Shown piece by piece: positions 10,322 through 22,353 of a stretch of 64,000 nucleotides of DNA. Origin of the DNA: Cyanophora paradoxa (lineage: Eukaryota; Glaucocystophyceae; Cyanophorales; Cyanophoraceae). The notes beneath the pieces were generated by a model. It was not told the origin of the DNA. It saw nothing but the letters and a program-made list of their open reading frames with translations, and searched no databases. The stretch spans positions 83,501-147,500 of the forward strand of contig QPMI01000204.1 in the NCBI GenBank assembly GCA_004431415.1, in the 5' to 3' direction. Made by a program: the position numbers and the translations under genes. Numbering within the stretch: position 1 is the first letter of the stretch; each line of letters starts with the position of its first letter.

Positions 10322-11066
10322 CTGCCATGAGACTCTGAGACTTCGATTTGGATTTCGGGAGTTTCGATTTCGATCTGACCCGGCAAACCGCGCGCAGTTC
10401 CGCGACCCTCACGGATCGCGACCGTCGGACGGCCACAGTTCCAGCGCCGCCCCCTTCTGACGCAGTGCGCCCGCGCGCGCGTCGCGCGCAGGGTTCTACA
10501 CGCGCTGCGGCACCTCCCCGCGGCCGCCGCGGTCACCGGGTCGCGTGGGGATCTACACAGCCCCCCTTCTGGCAGGCCGCCCACTCCCTGTCTGCGCTCT
10601 TCAGCGAGCAGCACCCATATTGGGGTAACAGTGCGCTCTCTGCGATTTCAATCTGCCATAAGACTCTTGAGACTTTCGATTTGGATTTCGGGAGTTTTTG
10701 ATTTCGATCGCAGTTCCGCGACCATCACGGATCGTGACGGCCACAGTTCCAGCGCCGCCCCCTTTCTGACGCAGTGCGATGCGGCTCCACCTTCTGCGCC
10801 CCTCGCGGGAGAGGGGAAGGCTGTATTCCTCTCCCTTAGCGGCCCTCATTCGGTGGCGAACAGGCGAGCCCTCCGGCAAGGCCCGCACGCCTAGTCCTGT
10901 AGAGCATACGGAAGGCTTAGACTTCGATTTCGACCCCTCGGTTTCGATTTCGATCTCGAGGCCGAGTTGCCTATCAGAGAGAGCCCGTATGATTGCTCAG
11001 CGTATACTGCTAGCCCGAACAGCTACTGGGCTAGTCCAGATAACGCGTGATGTATATCTGAAATGC
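10322..11066 (+). repeat. Repeat A, partial copy plus nearly full copy 2
   Basis: A partial copy (10,322-10,470) is followed by GC-rich unique sequence. A longer copy starts near 10,590 (GCGCTCTTCAGCGAGCAGCA, also at 50,949) and ends at 11,066 with both hairpins. The hairpin end lies 4 bp from the PAN2 stop codon at 11,071. Confidence 0.85.
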
Positions 11067-11070
11067 AAAG

Positions 11071-14000
11071 CTAGCTAGCATGCTTTGCAGAGGGGGGAGG
11101 GGGTGGCATCAGGGAGGAGTGCTTTCCGGATGGAATGGGAATTGCCATTGGAGGGCCTGGAGTGCTTGTGCCAGCTGGTTCCGCAGGGTGCTGCAACGTG
11201 GCCAGTGCCTCGGCTGCGTTCAATGTGAATGTAACATCCAAAGACAAATGAAATGTGAGACACCTGTAAGCGTCCAATTACAGCGACGTCCTTGCCGATA
11301 AATCTCATCCAAAGTATCCTCGAACTGGGTTACACCTCCAATTAAGGGAAAGAGAAAACCAGGAATGGAGACGATTACAATTGCGCCTACCTCCCCATCA
11401 GCACAAAGCTGCTGATACTTACGGTAAAGGGCAAGGGCAGTGCGAGCATCTTCCACGGAGTCGTGGGAACCAGACTGAATGTCAATGTGAAGGAGAAAGG
11501 CCGCAAGGAACTTCAGGGAGATTTTTCGTTGTCTGCGAAGACTGAAGAGCTCAACAGTGTCGATAATCTGATCCGGAGGCACAAAAATGTCTGCAGCAAG
11601 TCAGGCGTGGAGAAGAGACACAGAGCAAATGGCACAAGAGCACACTGATTGTCCGGAAATCCTTCTTCAGACCATGGCCGACAAGACGGACGCCACGATC
11701 AACCAGGTACCGGAGCTTGACATATGCATCTTTCAAGGCGATGAGGTGGTGTCTAGAACGCGAAGGGTCCAGGTCCCCAGGATGGAGACCGGAGAAGCGC
11801 GTGAGGTAATCAACGACAGGCTCTGTGTTGAGGATGTAATCGTCGATGAGGATCTCTCCCTCTCGTGCTCCATCTCCTCTCACCACCGATACGCGGGCAA
11901 GGCCCATCCTTGACGGTTTGACGACATTGCGAGACCCATCCGCCCTCACCTCCTCCTCCTGCTGCGAAAGAGCCACAAACTCGCAGTCGATTGCGCAGAT
12001 CGACCCCTCTCCAGGAATCATCCTTCAGTCCCATTAGTGTGCGCCACTCAAACAGCAGCAACACGTACCTTTGTGGCACCGACTTGAATGGGCGAGGGAT
12101 GTTCGGTGGAACCCTGCACAAGGAGTGGGCAAGTTCATTGTTTTGGTTGTAGATTCAGCAAAACAGACCCTGGTGGTATAGAGTCACGTTCAAATGGCGC
12201 AGAGTTCAGTGGGCTGATACGAGGAGGCAGCTGGACAACCTATGCAGGGATCAGCACTGAGACAGCAAAAAGATATAACGTAGCACACCTGCTCAAGATG
12301 GACACGAGTATACAGAAAGAGACAAGGAACGCGCCACGGGCGTGAAAAGCGCACAGCCTCCGAGGCTGATGCTGCCTGTACAACGAAGTCATTGAAGAGG
12401 AACCAATCGCTTGTACGGGTTCGATGAGAGCCGGATGCGCTTTGCTCAACGCTTGACGGCTGCCCAGCCTCCACATCATCATCACCAGACTCTACGTTTT
12501 CAGATGCTTGGCCGAGGACACTTGGATCTGCTGATTGTGCCAAGGAGGCATCTGCAACTGCCCAGCCCGCTGCATTGATATCGATCTGAGTAAACCCTCT
12601 GAAATAATGGAGAGTAATGCAGAGGGCACCGCGGATGTGAGCAATCAAGTGCCCGTCATTGTAGAAGCGCGGATCAGCGGCGTTAGGGACTGCAGCTGCA
12701 ACGGGCCCCGAAATGCTGCCAGTACCGCCTGTGCGGGTGCCTTGCCCTGTAGCTGCCGCCATGTCGTCCAGAATAAGGGACACAACGCCCGTCAACTCAT
12801 ACTCCACAGCCTCCTCTGCATGGGCCGCCCCAACTCCTTCTCCAGCTCCTTCACCAGCCCCGCAATCTGGATTGCCGCCCTGCACAGCCTGTAGAGACGA
12901 AACCGCAGTAGCCGAAGGGCCAGAGGCAACAGCTTCCATCCCAGGGCGAATCTCGTCCACTGCCATCGTGCCGGAAGTCTGCCGCCGGATTCGAATGCTG
13001 TGCATGTGTGAGATCGCAGATAACATAGGCATGGCGAAACCTTGATTACCGAAGTGGCAGCCAAGCGTCTGCTGCGTGATTACAGTCCTCGGCATGCATA
13101 GCACCACCACCCTCGCCTTCAGCTGCTGCAGCGGCCGCCATAACGGATGCAGGGGCAGGCCGCATCCAAGGAGGCATCGGGCCTGGAGTTGGGCCTTTCG
13201 CTGCACAATTCATCGCAAATGCGTTTGGCAAGCTTGTCACCATACGCTGCAGTAGCGGATAACGCGAGGCTTGAGGCGCAATGGGCCACAACACGCACTG
13301 TTACGGACATCCGCTGGTAAGAACCACACTGGTCGCACCAAGCCCTTGATGCATCCGTCTCGACCTGTGCCACCTCTAACATTGGCACAAGAGGAAGTAA
13401 ATCAAGGAATCCAAAGCCATGCACATGAAGAGTCGATTCCAAGAGGCGAGCGAAGGAAGTGTTCGCATCGGATGCGCCCTGAAAATGCTGAGAGATTGAA
13501 AAGTGCGGCTCAACGCACATACCTCGATAGCACGGAGCTGGAGATCAATGACGAAGGCACGTGATTCACGAATGGTATTGTGTCCCTGCTGTCACAGTGA
13601 GATAAGAGCTGCAGAGGCAACAGCTGAGATCACAGGCCTGCGGGCAGCGAGAGCATGTACGCGATGAAAAACCCAGTAGTTTGTCGATGACATTTCCCTG
13701 TCTTGCTTTGAGTACCAGTGATCGCAAACCAGTGAATGATCTCTCACATGTGGCGATGGGGCAGGATCAGGAAGAGCAGGTTGGCCCGCAGCACTCCGGC
13801 GGTTCCCCTTCGCAGGCGAGACAGGCGGGGAAGGGGATGGGGAACCATGCGGAGATCCGCGAATTGTGGGAGCCTGTGCGAAATTAGGCGATATGACTGC
13901 ATGTCGAATTCAGGAGATGCTGACGAGGGGTTTTGGTAGATGCTGAGTAGAGGGCGGCTGCCCATCGAGCTCTTTGGACACGTGCTCGAGGAGGAAGCGG

Positions 14001-16737
14001 GCCAGAGAATGCAGGCGCCGACCGACTGGCAATGTACCCGGGTTCAATGCTGAAAGAGGCGAGTCACTCGGCTCAAGCAGCCCGAGGCGCGCCACTGTCG
14101 AGATGGTGAGTGTTGCATCACACTAGAGATATAATCAGACCTTGCGTAATCTGCTGGAAGCAGCGCAGGAAGTTCGACGCCTGGCAGTTTGCTCCGTTCG
14201 AGCGCTCCATCATGTCTGGATTCGCATCAGCACCGAAAAGTCTGCTCTCACTATATGGAAGGCCGCACGGAAGAGGAAAGCGAGCTCGCAAGCCAGGCAG
14301 ATAGGAACCTGCCAGTCAGAAGTCCGTTATCAAAGGCATTCCGAAAGCGAGGCCATGCAGTACGCGGGGAAGCACATTGCAGAGGTGATTGAGGATGGCA
14401 ACACGCAGAGGTCGCAAAAAGAAGAGAAGTTGCAGTAATGAGTTGACGAAGGAGTTGGGGAGTGAATTTTCCAGGCCACTGAAGCATGTCTTGTTGTAAT
14501 ACCTGTCACCATGGTAAGGCTTCCCTCCCCTATTTTCGAATGGAAATTCGGACCCGAAATCGAAATCATCGACACCAAGCTTGTTGAGTTTGATCTCTAC
14601 GCGGCGGAAGCGCTTCGGCACAGCTTCATGATCTGGGGTGCCCTGAAATCCGCCACTGATGTCACAAAGAGATCTAGGCAAAAAGCCATCGTGCAAACTC
14701 ACGGCCAGGTCGAACGAGGGACGGCGGGACGATGACAGGTGTGCAGGGCGATCATCCTCTGCACCTGTCTGCGTTGATGGCCGCGAAGCTGCACGAGAGT
14801 TGCGCCGAAAAAGTCCCGGGTTTTGAAGGTAGCTGTGCCAATCGTTTGAGGCAGCGAGGTCGAGACAACGCACAAGAGCTCGTACCCTACAAACTCGACC
14901 TGTTTGACCTGAGCCAAAAGATGCGGAGGAAGTGGAAGACCTCTCCGTGACGGCCGAGTCTCACAAAGCATGCTTGATGGTAGTTCAGAGAGGTAGGGCC
15001 CGCCTAAGGGCACAGGCAAGGGAACGAGAGAAAACGGCCTGGACGGAAACTGATCAGGATGAGCGATGGCCATAGTGGAAGCTGATGTACCCGTCCTCGG
15101 TGCAAGGTACAAGTGGTGGGGATGGGAAAGCAGGGACGATAGGGGTCTCCGCCGAGTACAGGTTGAGCTGGAAAGGTGTCAAGCGGGCAAGTCGTGGAAT
15201 CAAGGGAAACAGTACCGTGGGCTCGTCTCGATCTGCCCACACGTGCAGATACCCGGCACTGTCAGTGAATCCGAGGACCTGACCAGCAGTGCCAAGCCCC
15301 ATCGCTGTCAGCTCCTCTCCCATGAGATTGACCTGGCGATCATTCCACAAAGTTGCTCTGCGGATAAGAAATATGCATGGTGGTTCAGGGGAAGATACAG
15401 ACCTGTGAGAACACGGCGTTTGCACCTCCCGCCTAGAGACAGTCAGTGCCGCGGTGGCGCGAGCCAAAGAATACAAAGAATAAAAAAGAAAGGAAATGAC
15501 GTACCTGCACATCGCATGTCTGCAGAAGACCGGTCGCTGAGACCGCCAAAAGGGCCGAAGAAAAAACGGGGTGGAAAGAAAGGCGGTGGGCGCCAGCAGG
15601 GAAGGGAATCCGGTACAGAGTTCGCAGCGTCCGCACGTCCGTTACACGAATGAGGGGATCCGAGAAGAACTGCTCGCCACTGCTCTAGAGATTCAGCACC
15701 GGGCACAGACACGCGGGAAGGAGCCTGTCACCGGAGCGAGAGCCCGCACGTCACGATCAGATTTCCGCGTACGTCCATGTCCAGCACAGGTCCCGAATGG
15801 CCCTCGAGCGTTGCTTCTAGCCGGAGATTCCTGAGAGCGCTTGGATCCGCCTGAACTAATAGTGAACATCTGCAGATCGTACCTGGGATCCCGAAGCTGA
15901 AGAGCACCAGTGGAGGTGCCGCAGACAATGGCTCGTGTAAGTTTCATCGAGGTGGTTGATATGTCGACCTCCGTCTGCCCACACGTTAGGTGCAAAAGAA
16001 TCGGGTTGCCTTGCGAAATGCATGCCTGATTGAGAATGCGGGAGCTATTGAGGTCGAATAGCAGCAGCTTTCCAAAGTCCCCTCCGAGAGCCAAATGCCA
16101 CCGGTTCGGGTCCGCAATCGTGAACGCCTGAAGCCCCACACCTTCACCCACACTGAAGCTGGAAGAAGAAGACAGGCGCAGACAATATGAGGGTCGCGAA
16201 GTGCAGCGCAGGGATTGCATTAACAGGCGTATACGTACGTATGTTGAAGGCGCAGAACGCAGCCTCGATCGTGGTACCGAACCGTGTCCGCGGAAATCGA
16301 CACTACGCCGCCGGCATCCGGCAGCAAACCGCGTACATCGCTCACATGGGCTTGACATGCGCTATATCGCTCGAGGCCGGGAAAGAGGAAAGATGTAAGC
16401 CGCCCCTGCGCGTGCGCGTGAACAAGCCGGTAGGCGCAAGCGCTGCGAAGAGATGTGGGCTGGGGTCTACCTGCTGGGAGCCACACCAGACGATCTCCTG
16501 GCAAGGATCGAATGCCAAAGCCGATATCGAATCCGCACATGCCGGGTGCGAGTACAGCTCGGAGAAGAGAGGACCGCCCGGGTTCCCCGCCATCGTTGCC
16601 GGAACGTTGGGCTGTGCCGATCCCGACGTGTCGTAACTCGAAGACGCCCGTACGCCAGGGCTCACACGGGCGCTGATCGTGGGGCTGAGCTCATGCAGAC
16701 ACCGGGCGATCCATGCGGGGCGCCTCACCTCTCGCAC
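11071..16737 (-). CDS. PAN2: PAN2, catalytic subunit of the PAN2-PAN3 deadenylase
   Basis: PAN2 trims poly(A) tails in the cytoplasm. The N-terminal WD40 part lies at 14.9-16.7 kb (SELYSHPACADSISALAFDP, HLALGGDFGKLLLFDL, LRLEATLEGHSGPVLDMDV). The central inactive ubiquitin-hydrolase-like domain lies at 12.2-14.7 kb (NKTCFSGLENSLPNSFVNSL has Asn/Ser where active proteases have Cys; also DWFLFNDFVV). The C-terminal DEDDh exonuclease lies at 11.2-12.0 kb: CAIDCEFVAL, LVGHGLKKDFR and SHDSVEDARTAL supply the catalytic Asp, Glu, Asp, His and Asp. The tail is Pro-rich and ends at TAG 11,071-11,073. An ATG at 16,591-16,593 (MAGNPGG) is the simplest start; the frame is open to 16,737. There are many introns; not every boundary was resolved. 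It diverges from CCDC25. Confidence 0.93.
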
Positions 16738-16905
16738 CCGCGCCCATTCTCCGCTACGTGCTCGAGCGCGCCTTGAGCTTTGGCGAGCAGCGGACGTGGA
16801 AACGAACGGGGAAAAAAAGAAGGGGGGGGGATGGGTTCAGGCGGTAGCTGTCTAGGAACTTTCGGCTGCGAAGATGGTGCGCACGCCAGGCGCGCAACTG
16901 TTAGA
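16674..16905. promoter_or_regulatory. PAN2/CCDC25 divergent promoter region
   Basis: This region lies between the PAN2 5' end and the CCDC25 ATG at 16,874 and includes an A/G-rich tract (GAAAAAAAGAAGGGGGGGG) at about 16,812. A closely similar copy occurs in the same orientation at 21,890-22,120, which marks it as a transferable unit. Confidence 0.6.
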
Positions 16906-18068
16906 TCTAGCACCATCAACGCGCCCCGCACACTCCGCGCGCACCCCGCGCACACGCTGACTCGCTTCACCGCTGCCCTTGCTGTGCAGGTGTTCTATTT
17001 CACAACAATAGGTGCGCTCGCGCATCGCCGCTCTCTGTTGAGCCGCCGTCGTGTGCTCGCCACCGGCGCCGCGCCCGCCGCTCGATCCTCACGCGCTGCC
17101 CGGGCGACCTGTCTGCAGACCCGCAGTACACCATCTACATGGGAAAAGATAAATACGAGAACGAAGAACTCATCAGACACGGGTGGCCGGAGGACATCTG
17201 GTGCTCACTGCGAGGTTTTGACTGAGCGCCCGCCGCTGACTCGAAGACAGGTTTCACGTTGACAAGATGTCGTCTGCGCACGTGTATATACGTATGCCGA
17301 AGGGAAAGACTATTAACGATGTTCCACCGGAGGTCATAGAAGATTGCGCCCAGCTGGTGAAGCAGAACTCCATTCAGGGTGAGGATCGATATCTCGAGTG
17401 GTTGGCCTGTTCAGTATAAAACCCTAAACGATTTCGAAGGATGCAAGGAGAATAACGTTTCCATCGTGTATACCCCGTGGAGCAACCTGAAGAAGACGGG
17501 GGGCATGGATGTGGGGCAAGTTGGCTTTCACAGTGACAAACTGGTGCCAAGCACAGGTGGGGTCGTCGAGGTCACTCCGCTGACGGGACCGATTGCAGGT
17601 CAAGACAGTCAAGGTTGAGAAGAAGAAGGCAGAGATAGTCAACCGGCTGGAAAAGACTCGCGTTGAACGAGAGCCCGATCTTGCAGGTGCCTCCCCATGA
17701 GACCGTAGTACTTTGATGTACGTGTTGGTCTAAGTCCGCTTGTAGCGGAGCGTGAAGCTCGCGATCGGGCTGAGCGAGCCGAGAAGAAGGAAGCAATGCG
17801 GCAAAAAGTCTGTGGCCAGTTCGTCCCATTCGTTGTCGTGTTCTGAAGTCGTGCTGCAGCAAAAAGAGGATCTGGAGCTAGCTGCAGAACGCAGGAAACT
17901 TGCTGAGCAGAAAGAGTACAGTGCGTTCCCTTCCGCTTCTTACGGATGATTATCTGACCTGGTTTTTATTGCCCAGCTTTCCTGAAAGAGGACAAGATGC
18001 ACACGAATAAGGAGAAGGAGGCCAAATCAATTGAGGATGTACGTGCGATTGAGGAAGACTTTATGTGA
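16874..18068 (+). CDS. CCDC25: CCDC25 / Jlp2 family NFACT-R domain protein
   Basis: Nine exons assemble cleanly: 16,874-16,876, 16,990-17,011, 17,119-17,200, 17,251-17,378, 17,440-17,543, 17,599-17,686, 17,746-17,807, 17,860-17,920 and 17,977-18,068. All introns are GT-AG. The sum is 642 nt, giving 213 residues (human 208). Exon 1 is only the ATG; joining gives MVFYFTT. The NFACT-R domain shows [35 protein letters not shown] and [20 protein letters not shown]. The rest is a charged coiled-coil ending EEDFM, like the DEFM end of the human protein. NFACT-R domains are thought to bind RNA, and human CCDC25 is also reported to bind extracellular DNA. Repeat B begins about 120 bp after the stop. 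Confidence 0.96.
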
Positions 18069-18185
18069 GCATTTGAACACGAACCGAATCACGAGGTCCG
18101 GGTTATTCGATTTTCAAGAAGGGTGGGATGCATTTGCAGAGGCGACATATGGACCAGCTGCGTTCAGGAGTAGACACGTGATGCA

Positions 18186-18430
18186 CGCCAGCAGCTAGCT
18201 AGCTGCGTCTGTGAACTACGCCTGTCTGGGCTACACATAGGAGGGTGCGGCCCTCGCCGTTGCCGGCCCGGCCGTTCCCCACCAAAACCCGTAAGGGGAG
18301 TAACGCTCCACCCCCGCACAGCCTAGGCCGTCTGCGTGTCGTGTGCAGCATCATGTCGTCGTTCTTGGGCGGTGGGAGTTCCTGCAGGCCCGGCGGGGCC
18401 GGGACCCATCGGTAGCCTGCGTGGGCATCA
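18186..18430 (+). repeat. Repeat B, copy 1
   Basis: The copy contains GCTAGCTAGCTGCGTCTGTG, then CTGTCTGGGCTACACATAGG and the GTAAGGGGAGTAACGCTCCA block. It lies about 120 bp downstream of the CCDC25 stop in the gene-sense orientation. It runs directly into the inverted ODR4-derived segment at CATCATGATCAT. Confidence 0.8.
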
Positions 18431-19912
18431 TGATCATACCTGCGTTTTAAGCGATGCAGCTGGCACGTAGCTCTGGCATGACTTCGCAAAACTAAACCAC
18501 CATTACTGCTTAATTGTGCACCAGACCAGAGCTGCACTGAATAATTTAGTGCGATCGATAAGCAAGCCCCTCTGCTAGAAAATTACTGGACAGTGATTTC
18601 TCACCGGCGAGTCAGCTTTCTGCAGAATGTAGAGCGAGTTGGGATGTTCCAGCTGACACTCGAGTCCAGGATCACATAAAACGGATGCATCCAGCGCCCG
18701 GACGATGCGAAACTCATAGGCCTGTAGCCGCTCAGATTGGGGGGCGATGGTATCTCTTTCGGAAAAACCTTCGCAAGCTGCAGATGCAGGACGTCGACTG
18801 CAGGGTTGATCTTTCCGATGCATGTCAGCCATGAAACCCAATCTGATCAGTCTATCAGCACGGAGTAAATAGCAGTTCGTACTAATGCCCGCGAGGACCT
18901 GTCAGGCGCAAGCGTGCTGGTTGCCAGCGAAAACCGCAGGCACGCGCGTGGATCTCCACGTCCGCAGGGCGCAAGGTAGCGGAGAAATGACACAGATCGC
19001 ATCTGCGCCCAGAATCTCGCAAAGCCCGCACACCTCCAACTGCAGCAAAGAATGAAAACGCGCGCGCACAGATGCTCGCACGTGGCCGAGTCGAGGTCGA
19101 CCCCGTCGTCCTGTGCGCGATTCGTATAGAACTCCAATTGGAAAGAGAGAAAAGAGAATAAAGCGGACACATCGGCAATCTCGCAGCAAGGCTTGCGCGG
19201 CTGGATTTCCAGCTCGATCGGTGCTTGAGCTTGCGCTCGCGCGGCGCCAAGCATGCGTAAACGCAGATGCATGTCGCAGCGACACGTGACGTCGACCGGC
19301 TCGACCTCGAGCTCGGCCCGGCCCGTCCCTTTCGAAATTCGAATTTTCGCACGGGTACTTAATTGTCAATTGCAGCTTTTAATGAATGCCCGACTCGGCG
19401 AGCCCGACTCGGCGAGTGCGTTTAGAGAGGTCTCGAAATCCAAATCAAAGCTCGCCGAGGAGTTCAATTGCTACTCAGCGAGAAGGCGACAGCAATGCTT
19501 AAGACGGCAGCTACAACAGCCAAGAGGGCAAGCTGGCCTGGGCTCCACTCTCTGTCTCGTTTCCCCTGCTGGTCCACCCTCCCTGAAGAGGGCTCCTGTG
19601 ACAGATCAGCTGGGTTTCAGGGCGTGAGACTCTTGATGGCGAAGTTGATGCACCGTTCGTGATGATTCTGCTTTGTTGGCGATCCCTGATCGGGCAGAAA
19701 CTCTGGGACTTGATATAGGCCCGAGCTCAGATGGGGCTGCTTGTGGATTGAGTGAAATGACTGCACGAAAGGGGAAGAGCTTACCAGGTGGACGCTCAGA
19801 AGACAAAACAACAGTGGACGCTGGGAACTCCTGTCCAAGAAGCTCGCCCAGCCGTGACTTGGAGTCACTTGTGTTTTCCTCTTGAAGCGCATAGTCGCTC
19901 AAGGGTGTAGCC
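18429..19912 (-). pseudogene. Inverted copy of ODR4 3' end and its 1-kb flank
   Basis: The minus strand repeats 3,366-4,857: SDYALQEENTSDSKSRLGE, the membrane tail (LLAVVAAVLSIAVAFSLSSN) with its stop, and the downstream flank. Upstream ODR4 exons are missing, so no complete product is possible. The retained non-coding flank shows copying at the DNA level. Confidence 0.85.
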
Positions 19913-20118
19913 AGTGTCCGCGGGAAGGCACACTACAATGCAGGGCCACGCATTTCTCCTGAGGGGACCACGCAGGGCCCAGCTGGCGGAGCGCGAGCTT
20001 GGTGTGCTGGGCCCGCGGCCGCCGCGGCCCACACTTGTAAGCCGGACATTGCAGTTTTGAATGAGCAAGATGAGCTGAGCTGATGGCACTTCGCTGAGCA
20101 AGATGGAATAGCCGCAAG
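19913..20118. other. Short intergenic region
   Basis: It contains a GC-rich palindromic stretch (GCGGCCGCCGCGGCC) near 20,020 that is similar to 5,890-5,960 in inverted orientation. I see no gene. Confidence 0.5.
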
Positions 20119-21807
20119 TTAGAGACTGTAAAGTGATTGCATCGATTCCATAATTCCAGCAGAATGTTCGGCATCTTCCGCATCTCCAGTTTCAACCAAC
20201 CCTTGCAGTGCGTCTTGGGCTCCCTGAACGAAAGCAGCTGCAAGTTGGAGTCTCAGAGCTACAGCTAAACGGCACGCCAAGAGTTGGATATCTCCACAGG
20301 ATACTGCCAAGTCATCAGCTTATGCTCAAATTACATCATTTGTATGTCATCCATAAATCGCACCCAAGACTGAGATCGACCGGACTTCAAAAAAGGCACG
20401 AGGCCACCATTCTCGCCGCTCGTTCCACACTGAATCGTCATAGGAAATGGACCGAGAAGCATGCAACGCCCCGCCAAGACGAGCCCAGGCATCAGGATCG
20501 GTCGGACACTTCTCCACTTCGGTTGCATGAAACTCAACAAGCGCATCTGCATCTGCTGCTCAGTCAGAAGCAGAATGCACCGTTCAGGATGCAATGAAGT
20601 GAAAACAAGGGCACCCTCAACATGAACACAGGAAGGACCTGACATGCATGGCGCGCCTGCAGTGGCCGCCTTCACAGCTGGCGCGGACTGAAGAACACAG
20701 TCATCTTCAACCCCATGCATGTTAGAGAACATAGCCAATTGTTGAGCATCGGGATGCGTGGGGTTCGAATCTGCAAAAGCCCGCAGACACGTCTTTGCGG
20801 CACCCATGCCCTCTGCCAAGAACAGAAGCTGGCACACAGGTCAGCGATTCCAGCAGAAGACCAAGGCAAAGGGGTTATACCTGTGCACGGATGAAGACGA
20901 AGAAACTGGAGTCGGGGCGGAGCTCAAGTGCTCTCGCTGAAAACTGCACACCCTCCTTCAGCACATCAGCAGCCTTCTTGGATATTCGCCGGACACCAAG
21001 ACTCCCGCGCCATTCTGCGGCTAAGTTAGCCCATGCGACCCAGGCCCGAAAAAGGGTTTCCCGAGCGCATGCTCGCGAACCGGAGGACAGACGCGGGGCA
21101 TCTCCGCCAGGCACTTGTTGCAGTTCGTGACGAACGATGAGCAGGGCGAGCAAGGCAGCATATCCACTAACCAGAGGGTTTGAGAGCAGTTGGCGGGCTT
21201 TGCTGCGTTTCGAATGCGGGCATGAGAGACAGCAACGCGAGTCGGGGAAATGCGCACCGGCCTAAAAGCTCGTACGCACTGTCCAGGGCCCCCACGCCAG
21301 ATTCTCTCAATGCAATTTCCAGTGCGAGGCCTTCTCGTGGATTCCACAAGGTTTGATGATGGGGCTGCACTGCGAATTACGAAAGACTTTGGAGCATTGA
21401 AAAATAGCTGGGCGGACCCAGATTTTTTCGGCCACGGACGTGAGGGCGCGCAGGTACCACGCTGTCCTGCTCGCCTCCCCAGCGGCCTCAAGCAAGCGGA
21501 CGCCGAACTGGAGACTCATCAGAAGGATCGCTTGAAAAAAATAGCAAAGGCGTCTGACGAGCACCCGCACGCAGTGGTCCAGATCCTTCGGCTCCCGCAA
21601 CGGCGTGCGGGTCAGGAGCGCAGCGCAGACAGCGGCAGCCTCCGCAACGTTTCCGAGACAAAGAGCCCGCCGACCCACTGCACGGAGAGCCTCCACATGC
21701 ACAGTAGCAGCGCTCTTCTGCCCCCCCGGAATTCGCCGGTTGAGAATGGCCACGTTCGCAAGCGCCGGCGCCGGAGGTTCAGGCGACGCGGCTCTGCGCC
21801 GCTTCAT
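20119..21807 (-). CDS. Helical-repeat protein, possible TAF1A-like
   Basis: An ATG at 21,805-21,807 starts MKRRRAASPEPPAPALANVA, with a basic N-terminus. Later exons are rich in alpha-helical Ala/Leu repeats: LCLGNVAEAAAVCAALLTR, LALEIALRESGVGALDSAYE, SGYAALLALLIVRHEL-type, KKAADVLKEGVQFSARALEL, and FLAEGMGAAKTCLRAFADSN followed by PTHPDAQQLAMF. The last piece resembles the TAF1A stretch preceding NPNAHIYLYNFL. TAF1A is a subunit of the RNA polymerase I selectivity factor, but the similarity is weak and a generic TPR-like protein is equally likely. The frame ends at TAA near 20,119 after ESMQSLYSL. The upstream flank at 21,890-22,120 is a copy of the PAN2/CCDC25 promoter. Confidence 0.5.
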
Positions 21808-21889
21808 ATCCGCATACAAAAAGCGGGTTAATACTGGCCGTAGCAACTCGAAGGCGCCAATAAACTAGGGCTCCCGCCGCCGCCAGCTG

Positions 21890-22130
21890 ATCGTGGGCCT
21901 GAGCTCATGCAGACACCGGGCGATCCATACGGGGCGCCTAACCTCTCGCACCCGCGCCCATTCTCGCTACGAGCTCGAGCGCGCCTTGAGCTTTGGCGAG
22001 CAGCGGACGTGGAAACGAACGGGGAAAAAAAGAAGGGGGGGGGGGATGGGTTCAGGCGGTAGCTGTCTAGGAACTTTCGGCTGCGAAGATGGTGCGCACG
22101 CCAGGCGCGCAACTCTTACAGCTAGCTCTA
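21890..22130. promoter_or_regulatory. Duplicated PAN2/CCDC25 promoter region
   Basis: This is nearly the same sequence as 16,674-16,905 in the same orientation. It includes the A/G tract and the CCDC25 start-codon exon with its splice donor (AAGATGGTGCGCACGCCAGG). The PAN2-facing side here faces the minus-strand gene that starts at 21,807. The CCDC25-facing side leads to no CCDC25 exons. Confidence 0.8.
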
Positions 22131-22154
22131 TCTACGCGCGCCGCACATCTTGAC

Positions 22155-22282
22155 ATTTCGCGTCAACAGCCAGGCCGGCAACGGCGAGGGCCGCATCCTC
22201 CTATGTGTAGCCCAGACAGGCGTAGTTCACAGATGCAGCTAGCTAGCCGCTAGCGTACATCGCGTGTCTACGCTGAACGTGT
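22155..22282 (-). repeat. Repeat B, copy 2
   Basis: On the minus strand it reads CACGTTCAGCGTAGACACGC, then the GCTAGCTAGCTGCATCTGTG core, in the sense orientation of NDUFV1. It starts about 75 bp beyond the NDUFV1 stop codon. Confidence 0.75.
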
Positions 22283-22353
22283 TGTGTATTAACATACAGA
22301 GTGGGCAAAAGTAATATGTTTCCTCAAAATGCTAGATCGCTGCTGGACGCAGC

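Noticed and set aside
20755-20775. Possible tRNA T-arm (GGGTTCGAATCT)
   Set aside because: It lies within a coding exon and no acceptor or anticodon stems can be formed around it.
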